Assembly: GCA_021325525.1 (NCBI GenBank) | Contig: JAJPHB010000004.1 | Coordinates: 1 to 60,305, forward strand | DNA length: 60,305 bases | Reading direction: 5' to 3' | DNA from: Alphaproteobacteria bacterium | GTDB taxonomy: Bacteria > Pseudomonadota > Alphaproteobacteria > ATCC43930 > CGMCC-115725 | Part shown: piece by piece, positions 35,088-43,261 of the stretch | Position numbering within the stretch: position 1 is the stretch's first letter | How the letters are laid out: every line of letters starts with the position of its first letter | The notes under the pieces: generated by a model | What the model was told of the DNA's origin: nothing | What the model saw: only the letters and a program-made list of their open reading frames with translations | Databases searched by the model: none | Translations under genes and position numbers: made by a program

Positions 35088-36671
35088 TCAGACTCGCTTC
35101 ACGCCATAGAATTGCGGCCAGCCGTCGCGTATGTCGTGCAGGTAATTGTGGAAGGCGGTCGGCAGGTCGTACATGCCGAGCGGCACGTAGGAGGGATTCT
35201 GCCAGAACGCCTCCTGCATCTCGCGGCAGATCTTCTGCTGCGCCGCCAGATCCGGCGCCTCGAACCAGGCATCGCGCAGCGCCTCCATCTTCGGGTCGGT
35301 CGGCCAGCCGAACCAGGCGCTGCCGCCATTGCCCCGGATGGCGATGTCGGGACCGGGCGAGAGATTCCCGAAGCCGCCGAGATAGGTATAGAAGATGTTC
35401 CAGCCGCCCTGGTCGACCGGCTTGCGGACCGCGCGGCGCTGCACGACGGTGCCCCATTCGAGAGCCTGGAAATCGATATTCATGCCGATCTTGCGCAGCG
35501 CGTCGGAGGCCACCTGCGCCTCGGCGAAGATGGCCGGGATGGTGGTCGCGGCGAGGACGACGACCTTCTCGCCCTTATAGCCCGCCGCCTCCAGCTCCTG
35601 CTTGATCTTGGCGTAATCCTTGGGGCCGCGGGTGATTGCGACGCCGACATCGCTCGCCATCGGCGTGCCCGGGACAAAGAGGCCGACATCGGTCTTGACA
35701 AGCTCGGGCACCGAGCCCGCGACACCGGTCATCACCTCCTTCTGGTCGATCGCCGCGAGGACGGCGCGGCGAATGGCGGGATTGTCGAAAGGCGGGAAGA
35801 GCTGATTGAAGCGCAGGCAGCCGATCTCGCCGGTGCGGTCGGTCACCTTGACGACGAGGTTCTTGTCCGCCTTGAGCTGCGGCACGAGGTCGAGCTGCGG
35901 GTTCTCCCACCAATCGACCTCGCCGCTCTGCAGGGCCGCCGCTGCGGTCGAGGAATCGGGGATGAAGTTCCAGACGACGCGGTCGACATAGACGATCTTG
36001 GGGCCGGCGTTGAAGCTCGGCTTGCCGCTCTTGCGCGGCACGTAGTCGGCGTTCTTCTCGAAGACGACGCGCGAGCCCGGAACGCGCTCGGAGGCAACGA
36101 ATTTGAAGGGGCCAGATCCCACAGCCTCGGTCACCTGCTGGAAGGCGTCGGTCTTGGCAAGGCGCTCCGGCATCATGACGCAATAGATTTCGGCGAGCGC
36201 GTCCGGCAGCAGCGCGAAGGGCTTCTTGAGGCGGATGCGGATGACCTTGTCGGACGGCGCCGAGATCTCGTCGGTGCGCGCCATCAGCGCGCCGCTCATC
36301 GGATTGCGCTTGGCGCAGCGCTCGATGCTGGCGACGCAGTCGCGCGCCAGGACCGGCGTGCCGTCGTGGAATTTGAGGCCGTCGCGCAGGGTCAGTTCCC
36401 ACTGCCGCCCGTCATTCTCGACCTTGTGGCCCTCGACCATCTGCGGCTGCACGTGAAACTCGGCGTCGTAGCCGTAGAGCGTGTCGAAGACGGCGAGCGA
36501 GTAGTTGCGCGTGATGTCGGCGGTCGTCCAGACCGGGTCCAACGAGGCGAGGTCGGCATGCGGCACGAAGGTGATCGTCTTCGCGCCTTCGGCACGAAGG
36601 ATGCGCGGCGCGGCCAGTGCGGCGGCGCCGGCAACAGCGGATTTCAGCACATCGCGGCGTCTCAGTTTCAT
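35088..36671 (-). CDS. Family 5 extracellular solute-binding protein, Tat-exported
   Basis: 527 residues. A twin-arginine signal (MKLRRRDVLKSAVAGAAALA) ends near APRILRAEG. The SBP_bac_5 fold is marked by LASLDPVWTT, NYSLAVFDTLYGYDAEF, WELTLRDGLKFHDGTPVLARDCVASI and DNPAIRRAVLAAIDQKEVM. Such proteins bind peptides, nickel, opines or glycosides for an ABC importer. No permease or ATPase lies beside it, so it either feeds a distant transporter or the downstream dpp system. It heads the unit with the Mpo1-like and RraA-like genes. Confidence 0.9.
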   Translation of the reverse strand: MKLRRRDVLKSAVAGAAALAAPRILRAEGAKTITFVPHADLASLDPVWTTADITRNYSLAVFDTLYGYDAEFHVQPQMVEGHKVENDGRQWELTLRDGLKFHDGTPVLARDCVASIERCAKRNPMSGALMARTDEISAPSDKVIRIRLKKPFALLPDALAEIYCVMMPERLAKTDAFQQVTEAVGSGPFKFVASERVPGSRVVFEKNADYVPRKSGKPSFNAGPKIVYVDRVVWNFIPDSSTAAAALQSGEVDWWENPQLDLVPQLKADKNLVVKVTDRTGEIGCLRFNQLFPPFDNPAIRRAVLAAIDQKEVMTGVAGSVPELVKTDVGLFVPGTPMASDVGVAITRGPKDYAKIKQELEAAGYKGEKVVVLAATTIPAIFAEAQVASDALRKIGMNIDFQALEWGTVVQRRAVRKPVDQGGWNIFYTYLGGFGNLSPGPDIAIRGNGGSAWFGWPTDPKMEALRDAWFEAPDLAAQQKICREMQEAFWQNPSYVPLGMYDLPTAFHNYLHDIRDGWPQFYGVKRV

Positions 36672-36865
36672 GATCGCGACCTCCCTCGTTTCCCGTCTCG
36701 GCTCTCCGGCCGGCGTGTCCGGCTCCCCGCCGGCGCGGATAGTCTCCCACGGGCGCGCGAAGCTGGAAAGAGCGGGCGCGCTGGTGCGCGGCGCGCGTGG
36801 CTTCGCCGGAACGAAGAAATGGCGCCGCTGTTACACCATCTGAGGTTCGACGAGGAGGATGTGCG

Positions 36866-37108
36866 ATGTCCCTAAGACTGGGCCTGACCATGTCGGTGCT
36901 GGCGCTGACGCTCGCCGCCTGCGGCACCAGCACGACGAATCGGGCTTTGAGCGGCGGCGCCATCGGCGCCGGCGCCGGCGCCCTCGGCGGCGCCCTGGTC
37001 GGCGCCCCCGTGACCGGGGCCTTGCTCGGCGGTGCCGCCGGCGCGGCGACGGGCGGGCTGACGAGTCCCAACCAGATCGATCTCGGGAAGCCGATCTGGG
37101 AACGCTGA
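36866..37108 (+). CDS. Small glycine-zipper lipoprotein
   Basis: 80 residues from the ATG at 36866 with GAGGAGGA upstream. A lipoprotein signal peptide ends in the lipobox LAAC (Cys19), followed by GTSTTNRALSGGAIGAG and a glycine-zipper stretch with GxxxG spacing (GAGAGALGGALVGAPVTGAL). Such proteins associate with the outer membrane and are often stress-induced; OsmB and SlyB are relatives by design. It converges with the small TM gene at 37187; a strong hairpin separates them. Confidence 0.75.
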   Translation: MSLRLGLTMSVLALTLAACGTSTTNRALSGGAIGAGAGALGGALVGAPVTGALLGGAAGAATGGLTSPNQIDLGKPIWER

Positions 37109-37125
37109 CCGGCGCGACCGGCCTC

Positions 37126-37159
37126 AAAAAGGAAGCCTCGCTTCTCGGGCGAGGCTTCC
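37126..37159 (-). terminator. Strong terminator between convergent small genes
   Basis: An 11-bp perfect stem, GGAAGCCTCGC at 37131-37141 and GCGAGGCTTCC at 37149-37159, has a 7-base loop. On the minus strand TTTTT (37130-37126) follows directly. It ends the leftward gene at 37187 and may also stop the rightward lipoprotein transcript, although the plus side has only weak T content. Confidence 0.8.
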
Positions 37160-37186
37160 TCGATTCAGCGACTCGAAAAGCTCCGT

Positions 37187-37399
37187 CTACCGGAATTCGG
37201 ACGCCACCGGCGACAGCTCGATCCGCGTACAGTTCATCCGGCCCTGGAGGACGCAATCCTCGAGCTTCGACTCGACCGCCAGCGCCTGAATGAGGTAGAG
37301 CCCGATCACGGCCAGGAACAGCGCCATCGCCAAACCGGCGAGCGCCGCCGTGAAGCGGTCATCCTCCACGCGCCGATTGCGATCCGCCGAGCGAGCCAT
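37187..37399 (-). CDS. Small single-TM protein, function unknown
   Basis: 70 residues from an ATG. A charged cytoplasmic N terminus (MARSADRNRRVEDDR) is followed by one transmembrane helix (LAGLAMALFLAVIGLYLIQAL) and a short outside domain with two cysteines (EDCVLQGRMNC) eight residues apart that could form a disulfide. It lies directly upstream of the terminator hairpin and downstream of the ThDP enzyme gene on the opposite side of no obvious operon partner. Family not recognised. Confidence 0.6.
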   Translation of the reverse strand: MARSADRNRRVEDDRFTAALAGLAMALFLAVIGLYLIQALAVESKLEDCVLQGRMNCTRIELSPVASEFR

Positions 37400-37461
37400 C
37401 TCCGGCCATCATGTCCCAGCGCCGCTGCGTTCTGCAAGCGGCGCGAGCCGGCCTTCGCCTT

Positions 37462-39213
37462 CTAGGCGACGCGATCGCCCTTCCTGATCTCCGCCGTGCG
37501 GCTGTCGATGCCGGGCAGCATCTTGCCGGGATCGCGCGTCACGACGACGTCGAGCACCGTCGGGCGCTGGCGCTCGGCGAGCCCGGTCCGCAGAGCCGCG
37601 CCGAGATGAGCCGGGTCCTCGATACGGATGCCTCGGCACCCCATCGCCTCGGCGATCGCCGCGTAGTTCATCTCGACGAGGTCGCTCGATTGGTAGCGGC
37701 GGCCGAACATCGCATGCTGCAGCGCCTTCACGTAGCCCGAGGCGGCGTTGTTGACGACGATGACGGTAAGGCCGATGCCGGCGCGCCGCGCCGTCTCGAT
37801 CTCGCCCAGCACCATGTTGAAGCCGCCATCGCCGGTGATTGCGGCGACCGGCTGCTCCGGCGCGGCGAGGGCGGCGCCCATGCCGCCCGGCAGGCCATAG
37901 CCGATCGAGGCGAGGCCGCGATCGGCGATGTAGCGCCGCCCCGCCGATTTGGTGTCGTAAAGGAGCCCCGTCCAATGCGCGGCGAAGCCGCCATCGGCGA
38001 CGAGGACGCTCTCGGCCGGCATGGCCGCATTCAGCTCGTGGCAGAGCCGCGCCATGTTGATGGGGCGCTCGTCGGAGAGCAGGCGAGGCGCCGCCTCCTC
38101 GCGCCAGCGTGAAAGGCGCTGCGGCAGCTCGGCGAGGTAGTCGCGGCGCGCTGCCGCGATCCGCGGCGCATCGTCGCGCAACGCTTCGAGGAGATCGGCG
38201 AGCCCCTCCCGCGCATCGCCCCAGAGCGCGACCTCCGGCGCGCGGCAGCGGCCGATCTCCTCGGCGAGGATGTCGAGATGGATGATAGGGATGCCCGGCG
38301 GCGGCAGCACGTAGCGCTTCGTCGCGATCTCGCCGAGCTTGCAGCCGACGACGAGAAGGCAGTCGGAGGCGGCGATGAGGTCGTTGGCGATGCGCGAGTA
38401 GCGGCCGAAGAGCCCGGCCGAGAGCGGATGGGTGCAGGCGATGCCGCCCTTGCCGCTCATCGTATGTGCGACCGGGATCGCCAGCGCCTCGGCGAGCCGC
38501 AAGAGCGCTTCCTGCCCCGCCGAGAGATGAATGCCGCCGCCGACGAGGATGAGCGGGCGTTTCGCCGTGGCGAGCATGCGGCCGGCGCGCTCGATGTCGG
38601 CGCCGGCGGGCCGCATGCGCCGCGCCGGCGCGGCGAGGGTCGCTGGGTCGATCGCGAACTCCTCGGCGGCGAAATCATGCTCGCCGTGACAGACATCCTC
38701 CGGCACGTCGATGAGGACGGGGCCGGGCCGGCCCGAGGTCGCGACGGCGAAGGCGCGACGCAGGAGTTCCGGGATGCGGCTCGTCGCTTCGACGCGGATC
38801 AGCTCCTTGACGGCAGGGCGCAGAATCTCGGTCTGCCGGCATTCCTGCGTCATGTTCTTCCAGGAATGCGCCCGGTGCGTGTCGCCGGCAAGGGCGACGA
38901 GCGGCACGCCCGCATTGAGGCTCTCGACCAGCGCCGTCACGAGATTGGTCGCGCCCGGGCCCAGCGTGCCGTCGCAGACGCCCGGGCGGTTCGTCACCCG
39001 CGCATAGGCATCGGCGGCGAAGGCGCCGCAGCGCTCGTCATTGATGAGGAAGTGGCGGAGGCCGAGCTGGTTCAGCGCGTCATAGAAGGGGAGGAGCTGG
39101 AAGCCGCCCATGCCGAACATCGGTCCGATCTGGGCGAGGCGCAGCATTTCGGCGAGCGCTCGCCCGCCGGTCATGCGGCCTTGCGGATGGTTCATGCGCG
39201 GCGGAACGGTCAT
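37462..39213 (-). CDS. ThDP-dependent acetolactate-synthase-like enzyme
   Basis: 583 residues. The catalytic Glu60 lies in INDERCGAFAADAYAR. The ThDP-binding motif starts with GDGG at 461 and ends with Asn-Asn at 488-489. Central domain landmarks are GPVLIDVPEDV and MSGKGGI. These place it in the POX/AHAS superfamily, which includes acetolactate synthase, benzoylformate decarboxylase, oxalyl-CoA decarboxylase and sulfoacetaldehyde acetyltransferase. There is no regulatory subunit gene next to it, so a catabolic role is more likely than branched-chain synthesis. It diverges from the DctP gene across 129 bases. Confidence 0.87.
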   Translation of the reverse strand: MTVPPRMNHPQGRMTGGRALAEMLRLAQIGPMFGMGGFQLLPFYDALNQLGLRHFLINDERCGAFAADAYARVTNRPGVCDGTLGPGATNLVTALVESLNAGVPLVALAGDTHRAHSWKNMTQECRQTEILRPAVKELIRVEATSRIPELLRRAFAVATSGRPGPVLIDVPEDVCHGEHDFAAEEFAIDPATLAAPARRMRPAGADIERAGRMLATAKRPLILVGGGIHLSAGQEALLRLAEALAIPVAHTMSGKGGIACTHPLSAGLFGRYSRIANDLIAASDCLLVVGCKLGEIATKRYVLPPPGIPIIHLDILAEEIGRCRAPEVALWGDAREGLADLLEALRDDAPRIAAARRDYLAELPQRLSRWREEAAPRLLSDERPINMARLCHELNAAMPAESVLVADGGFAAHWTGLLYDTKSAGRRYIADRGLASIGYGLPGGMGAALAAPEQPVAAITGDGGFNMVLGEIETARRAGIGLTVIVVNNAASGYVKALQHAMFGRRYQSSDLVEMNYAAIAEAMGCRGIRIEDPAHLGAALRTGLAERQRPTVLDVVVTRDPGKMLPGIDSRTAEIRKGDRVA

Positions 39214-39342
39214 CGGGCCCCTCGGCTGGTTCTATCGGCGCTCTCGCCCAGCTTCTCGCCATGCCGCGCCGGGTTTACAAGCGGAAAGTTCCGTTGCAGG
39301 TTACGCTCGCCAAGTTTGTGTGAAAACGATGGGAAGACAGCC

Positions 39343-40365
39343 ATGAAGAGGGTCTCGCGCCGCGCCTTCGTTGGCGCCTCGGTCGCCGCCGCCGGCGTCG
39401 TCGCTACCGCCGGAATCCTGCCGCGCCGGGCGAGCGCCGCGGAATTCTCCTACAAATTCGCCAACAACGTGCCGGTGACGCATCCGACCAACATCGTCGC
39501 CAACAAGATGGTGCAGCGGATCAAGGAGGAATCGAAGGGCCGGCTCGAGATCCAGATCTTCCCCAACAACCAGCTCGGCGGCGACACCGATATGCTCTCG
39601 CAGCTCCGCTCGGGGGCGATCGAGTTCTTCACGCTGTCGGGCCTCATCCTGGCGACGCTGGTGCCGGCCGCCTCGATCAACGGCATCGGCTTCGCCTGGA
39701 AGGATTACGACGCGGTCTGGCCGGCGATGGATGGCGAGCTCGGCGCGTATCTCCGCGCCCAGATCGCCAAGGCCGGGCTCGTCGCCATGGACAAGATGTG
39801 GGACAACGGCTACCGCGAGATCACGTCGAGCACGAAGCCGATCAACACCGCCGCGGATTTGAAGGGCTTCAAGATCCGCGTGCCCGTGAGTCCGCTCTGG
39901 ACCTCGATGTTCGAGGCCTTCGGCGCCTCGCCGGCCAGCATCAATTTCAACGAGGTCTATTCGGCGCTGCAGACCAAGGTCGTCGAGGGGCAGGAGAACC
40001 CGCTCTCGATCATCGAGATCGGCAAGCTCTACGAGGTGCAGAAATACTGCTCGCTGACGAATCACATGTGGGACGGCTTCTGGTTCCTCGCCAACGGCCA
40101 GGCATGGAACGCGCTGCCCAAGGACCTCCAGGAGATCGCGGCGCGCAACTTCAACGCCGCCGCCCTCGAGCAGCGCCAGCAGATCCGGCAGCTCAACGAC
40201 TCGCTGCAAGGCAAGCTGCAGGCGAGCGGGATGGTCTTCAACAAGCCCGATCCGCAATCCTTCCGCGCTGCCCTGCAGAAGGCGAAATTCTACGAAAACT
40301 GGAAGGCGAAATACGGGAACGAGGCCTGGGCGCTCCTCGAGAAATATACCGGCAAGCTCGCCTGA
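39343..40365 (+). CDS. TRAP transporter solute-binding protein, DctP type
   Basis: 340 residues from the ATG at 39343. A Tat signal (KRVSRRAFVGASVAAAGVV) is followed by the DctP fold: NVPVTHPTNIVANKMVQRI, LEIQIFPNNQLGGDTDMLSQLRSGAIEFF, DLKGFKIRVPVSPLW and NEVYSALQTKVVEGQENPL with the carboxylate-binding Arg. It captures an organic acid in the periplasm for the fused permease 147 bases downstream. The ligand is not predictable, but the neighbouring ThDP enzymes suggest a 2-oxo or related carboxylic acid. Confidence 0.93.
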   Translation: MKRVSRRAFVGASVAAAGVVATAGILPRRASAAEFSYKFANNVPVTHPTNIVANKMVQRIKEESKGRLEIQIFPNNQLGGDTDMLSQLRSGAIEFFTLSGLILATLVPAASINGIGFAWKDYDAVWPAMDGELGAYLRAQIAKAGLVAMDKMWDNGYREITSSTKPINTAADLKGFKIRVPVSPLWTSMFEAFGASPASINFNEVYSALQTKVVEGQENPLSIIEIGKLYEVQKYCSLTNHMWDGFWFLANGQAWNALPKDLQEIAARNFNAAALEQRQQIRQLNDSLQGKLQASGMVFNKPDPQSFRAALQKAKFYENWKAKYGNEAWALLEKYTGKLA

Positions 40366-40434
40366 GGCGTGGGTGTGACGATGCTCGGGACGTCTGTAAA
40401 GGTGCCCTTGGATCGACAGATGTGCATTCTTTGC

Positions 40435-40466
40435 GACGCGTCCTTCGGACGCGTCTCAGGCTGAGG
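40435..40466. repeat. Diverged half copy of the REP-like repeat
   Basis: GACGCGTCC (40435-40443) and GGACGCGTC (40447-40455) form a perfect 9-bp hairpin with a TTC loop, followed by TCAGGCTGAGG. Over 32 bases it aligns without gaps to the left arm at 33832; paired differences in the stem are complementary on both sides, so the hairpin has been conserved rather than the sequence. Confidence 0.6.
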
Positions 40467-40512
40467 TAGGCTTATACCTGCCATTCACGATATTCCGCAC
40501 CCTGGCGCGGCA

Positions 40513-42396
40513 ATGAGCCGCCCGGAAGCCGCCGGCACGGAGTTCATCGGCGGGAGCCGCGCCGCCGTGCCCGGCCTCCGCTTTGCCCGCCTCGATGCGG
40601 TGATCGCCTGGGCGACCGAGGTGCCGGCTGCGGTACTCGTTGCCGTCGAAATCCTGGTGCTGCTCGCCGGCGTTGTCTCGCGCTACGTATTTCAGAATCC
40701 GCTGGTCTGGACGGATGAGCTCGCCTCCGCGCTCTTCCTTTGGCTCGCCATGCTGGGCGCCGTCATCGCCTTGCGCCGCGACGAGCATATGCGCCTTACC
40801 GCACTTTTGAACCGCGCGCCGGCGCGCTGGCGGAGCTGGCTCGAAGCGGTGGGGGCGATGGTCGTCGCCGCGTTCGTGCTGCTGATCCTCGCGCCGGCGC
40901 AGAGCTACATCGAGAGCGAGTGGGCAATCATCACCCCGGCCCTCTCCTTCCACAACAGCTTCCGCGTCGCGGCGATCGGCGTCGGCGCCGTGCTCATGAT
41001 CGTCATCGCCGGGGCGCGCCTCATCGAGCGCGTGCGGCCGCGCGATGCTGCGAGCGCCATCGCCGCGGTCGCCGCGATCGCCCTCGCCCTCTGGCTGCTG
41101 CGGCCGGTCCTGCTCGGCCTCGGTCAGGCCAATCTCCTCGTCTTCTTCGTCGGGCTCGTCGCCCTCTGCGTCGCGATCGGCGTACCGATCGCCTTCGCCT
41201 TCGGCGTCGCGACCGTCGCCTATCTCGCGCTCACGACGCATGTGCCCCTCACCGTGCTCATCGGGCGGATGGACGAGGGCATGTCGCATCTCATCCTCCT
41301 TGCCGTGCCGCTCTTCGTCTTTCTCGGCGGCCTCATCGAGGCGACGGGCCTCGCCCGCGCCATGGTCGATTTCCTGGCGGCGCTGCTGGGGCATGTCCGG
41401 GGCGGCCTCGCCTATGTGCTGCTCGGGGCCATGTACCTCGTCTCCGGCATCTCGGGATCGAAGGCTGCCGACATGGCGGCGATCGCGCCGGTGCTCTTCC
41501 CCGAGATGCGCCGCCGCGGCGCGCGCGGCGACGAGCTCATCGCGCTCCTTGCCTCCTCCGGCGCCATGTCGGAGACGATTCCGCCAAGCCTCGTCCTCAT
41601 CACCATCGGCTCGGTGACCGGCGTCTCGATCGCCGCCCTCTTCACCGGCGGGCTGCTCCCGGCGCTCGTCATGGCGCTGGCGCTCTGCGTCATCGCGAGG
41701 CTGCGGGCGCGGCGCGAGGATCTCTCGGCGGCGCGGCGTGCGTCCCTCGGCCGCATCGCCAAGACCTTCGCCATCGCCCTGCCGGCGCTCATCCTGCCCT
41801 TCGTCATCCGCACTGCCGTCGTCGAGGGCATCGCGACGGCGACGGAAGTGTCGACGATCGGCATCGTCTATACCCTCGTTGCCGGCTTCGCCATCTATCG
41901 CTGGTTCGATCTGCGCCGGCTCTATCCCATGCTGGTCGAGACGGCGGCGCTCTCGGGCGCCATCCTCTTCATCATCGGCACGGCGACGGGCATGGCCTGG
42001 GCGCTCACCCAATCGGGCTTCTCGCATCGCCTCGCGACGATCATGGCGACCATGCCGGGCGGGCAGGCGGCCTTCCTCGCCGTCTCGATCGCCGCCTTCG
42101 TTGTCCTCGGCAGCGTGCTCGAAGGCATTCCGGCGATCGTGCTTTTCGGCCCTCTTCTCTTTCCGATTGCCCGCACCATCGGCATCCATGAGGTGCACTA
42201 CGCGATGGTGGTCATCCTCGCCATGGGGATCGGCCTCTTCGCGCCGCCTTTCGGCGTCGGCTTCTACGCCGCCTGCGCCATCGGCCGCGTCAATGCCGAC
42301 GAGGCGATGAACGCGATCTGGCCCTATCTGGCGGCGCTCCTCATCGGCCTCGTGCTGGTGGCGGCGGTGCCGTGGCTTTCGATCGGCTTCCTGTGA
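40513..42396 (+). CDS. Fused TRAP transporter permease (DctQ-DctM)
   Basis: 627 residues. About 170 N-terminal residues form the four-helix DctQ part (VSRYVFQNPLVWTDELASALFLWLAMLGAVIAL). A linker helix pair then leads into a twelve-helix DctM with VGVPIAFAFG-like entry, GGLIEATGLARAMVDFLAALLGHVRGG, SGISGSKAADMAAIAPVLFPEM and FAPPFGVGFY. Fused Q-M permeases drive uptake with a sodium gradient. It lies downstream of the DctP gene, with the REP-like hairpin between, and ends 8 bases from the convergent GSHGG gene. Confidence 0.93.
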   Translation: MSRPEAAGTEFIGGSRAAVPGLRFARLDAVIAWATEVPAAVLVAVEILVLLAGVVSRYVFQNPLVWTDELASALFLWLAMLGAVIALRRDEHMRLTALLNRAPARWRSWLEAVGAMVVAAFVLLILAPAQSYIESEWAIITPALSFHNSFRVAAIGVGAVLMIVIAGARLIERVRPRDAASAIAAVAAIALALWLLRPVLLGLGQANLLVFFVGLVALCVAIGVPIAFAFGVATVAYLALTTHVPLTVLIGRMDEGMSHLILLAVPLFVFLGGLIEATGLARAMVDFLAALLGHVRGGLAYVLLGAMYLVSGISGSKAADMAAIAPVLFPEMRRRGARGDELIALLASSGAMSETIPPSLVLITIGSVTGVSIAALFTGGLLPALVMALALCVIARLRARREDLSAARRASLGRIAKTFAIALPALILPFVIRTAVVEGIATATEVSTIGIVYTLVAGFAIYRWFDLRRLYPMLVETAALSGAILFIIGTATGMAWALTQSGFSHRLATIMATMPGGQAAFLAVSIAAFVVLGSVLEGIPAIVLFGPLLFPIARTIGIHEVHYAMVVILAMGIGLFAPPFGVGFYAACAIGRVNADEAMNAIWPYLAALLIGLVLVAAVPWLSIGFL

Positions 42397-42404
42397 TCGC
42401 GCGC

Positions 42405-43217
42405 TCAGCGGCGGCGCCGACAGGCGAGGCGGGCGAAGTCGGGGACGCTCATGCCGACAGCCGCGCCCCATGCGCGCGCCGTCGCATTGACGGCGGAGAG
42501 CCGCCCCGTCTCCCAGCTCGACCGCGCCTCGCCGATGCGGGCCGAGGCCGCGGCGACCGTGGCGCCGGCGATGCCGCGCGCATCGAGCGCCGGCAGCCGC
42601 GACATTCCGGCCTCGTCGATGCCGATGCCGGCATCGTTATAGACCGCGGCCAGCGCCGCGACGCGGATCGCCGTCTCCGGCCGGCCGCCGAGGAGTCCGC
42701 CATGCGAGCCAGTGATGATGACGGCGCCCGCATCCTCGGGGCGTACCAGCGCGTTCGAATCGAGCCCCCAGACGGGCGGCTCGCCCGCCTCGTGGCGCAA
42801 GAGGATGCGCGCCTCTTCATAAGGCGGCGGCGCCGTTGCCGCGAGCGGGGCTTCACGCAGGCGCTCGCCCGCCTCGGCGCAGCGCATAGCGGGAGCGCAG
42901 CCGAGGCGATGCGCCGCCTCGTTGACCCGGCTCAACCGGCCGCGCGCCATCATGTCTCGGCCATCGCCGATCCGTGCCGTCAGATGCCCGACCGTCGCGG
43001 CGGCAATGCCGAGCCCGTCGAGATAGGCAAGCCCGGCGATGCCGGCTTGCCCGAGGCCGATGCCCGCATCGTTGAGGACGACTCCGCGCAGCCCTGCCGC
43101 CGCTGCGAGATAGGCGGCGTAGACGCCGCCATGCGAGCCCGCGACCAGCACGGCGCCGCGCGCCTCCGGCCCGAGCTTGGTGACGCTGTCGGCGACGAGG
43201 AGCGGAGCAGGGGTCAT
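42405..43217 (-). CDS. Unrecognised internally duplicated GSHGG protein
   Basis: 270 residues built of two homologous halves. The first half has GSHGG at 27-31, NDAGIG at 49-54, ATV at 74-76, ARIGD at 81-85 and G-x-L-S-x-V-N at 93-99. The second repeats GSHGG at 170-174, NDAGIG at 194-199, ATV at 219-221, ARIGE at 226-230 and GRLSAVN at 238-244, with almost identical spacing. Each half looks alpha/beta. Four cysteines occur but none is in the repeated motifs; no signal peptide or TM segment is seen. It lies between a TRAP permease (convergent) and an E1 dehydrogenase (divergent). I cannot assign a function; a role in handling the imported acid is inference. Confidence 0.75.
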   Translation of the reverse strand: MTPAPLLVADSVTKLGPEARGAVLVAGSHGGVYAAYLAAAAGLRGVVLNDAGIGLGQAGIAGLAYLDGLGIAAATVGHLTARIGDGRDMMARGRLSRVNEAAHRLGCAPAMRCAEAGERLREAPLAATAPPPYEEARILLRHEAGEPPVWGLDSNALVRPEDAGAVIITGSHGGLLGGRPETAIRVAALAAVYNDAGIGIDEAGMSRLPALDARGIAGATVAAASARIGEARSSWETGRLSAVNATARAWGAAVGMSVPDFARLACRRRR

Positions 43218-43261
43218 GTGTCGGCCTGCAATTTCGCCAGAGCGAGAGGGCGCCTCCTATC

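Noticed and set aside
37462-39213. Assignment as biosynthetic acetolactate synthase IlvB
   Set aside because: No small subunit gene is adjacent and the context is transport and catabolism, so only the superfamily can be claimed.
40456-42471. 671-codon open frame on the minus strand
   Set aside because: Charged low-complexity Asp/Glu/Arg translation lying opposite the hydrophobic TRAP permease, as expected from complementary codons.
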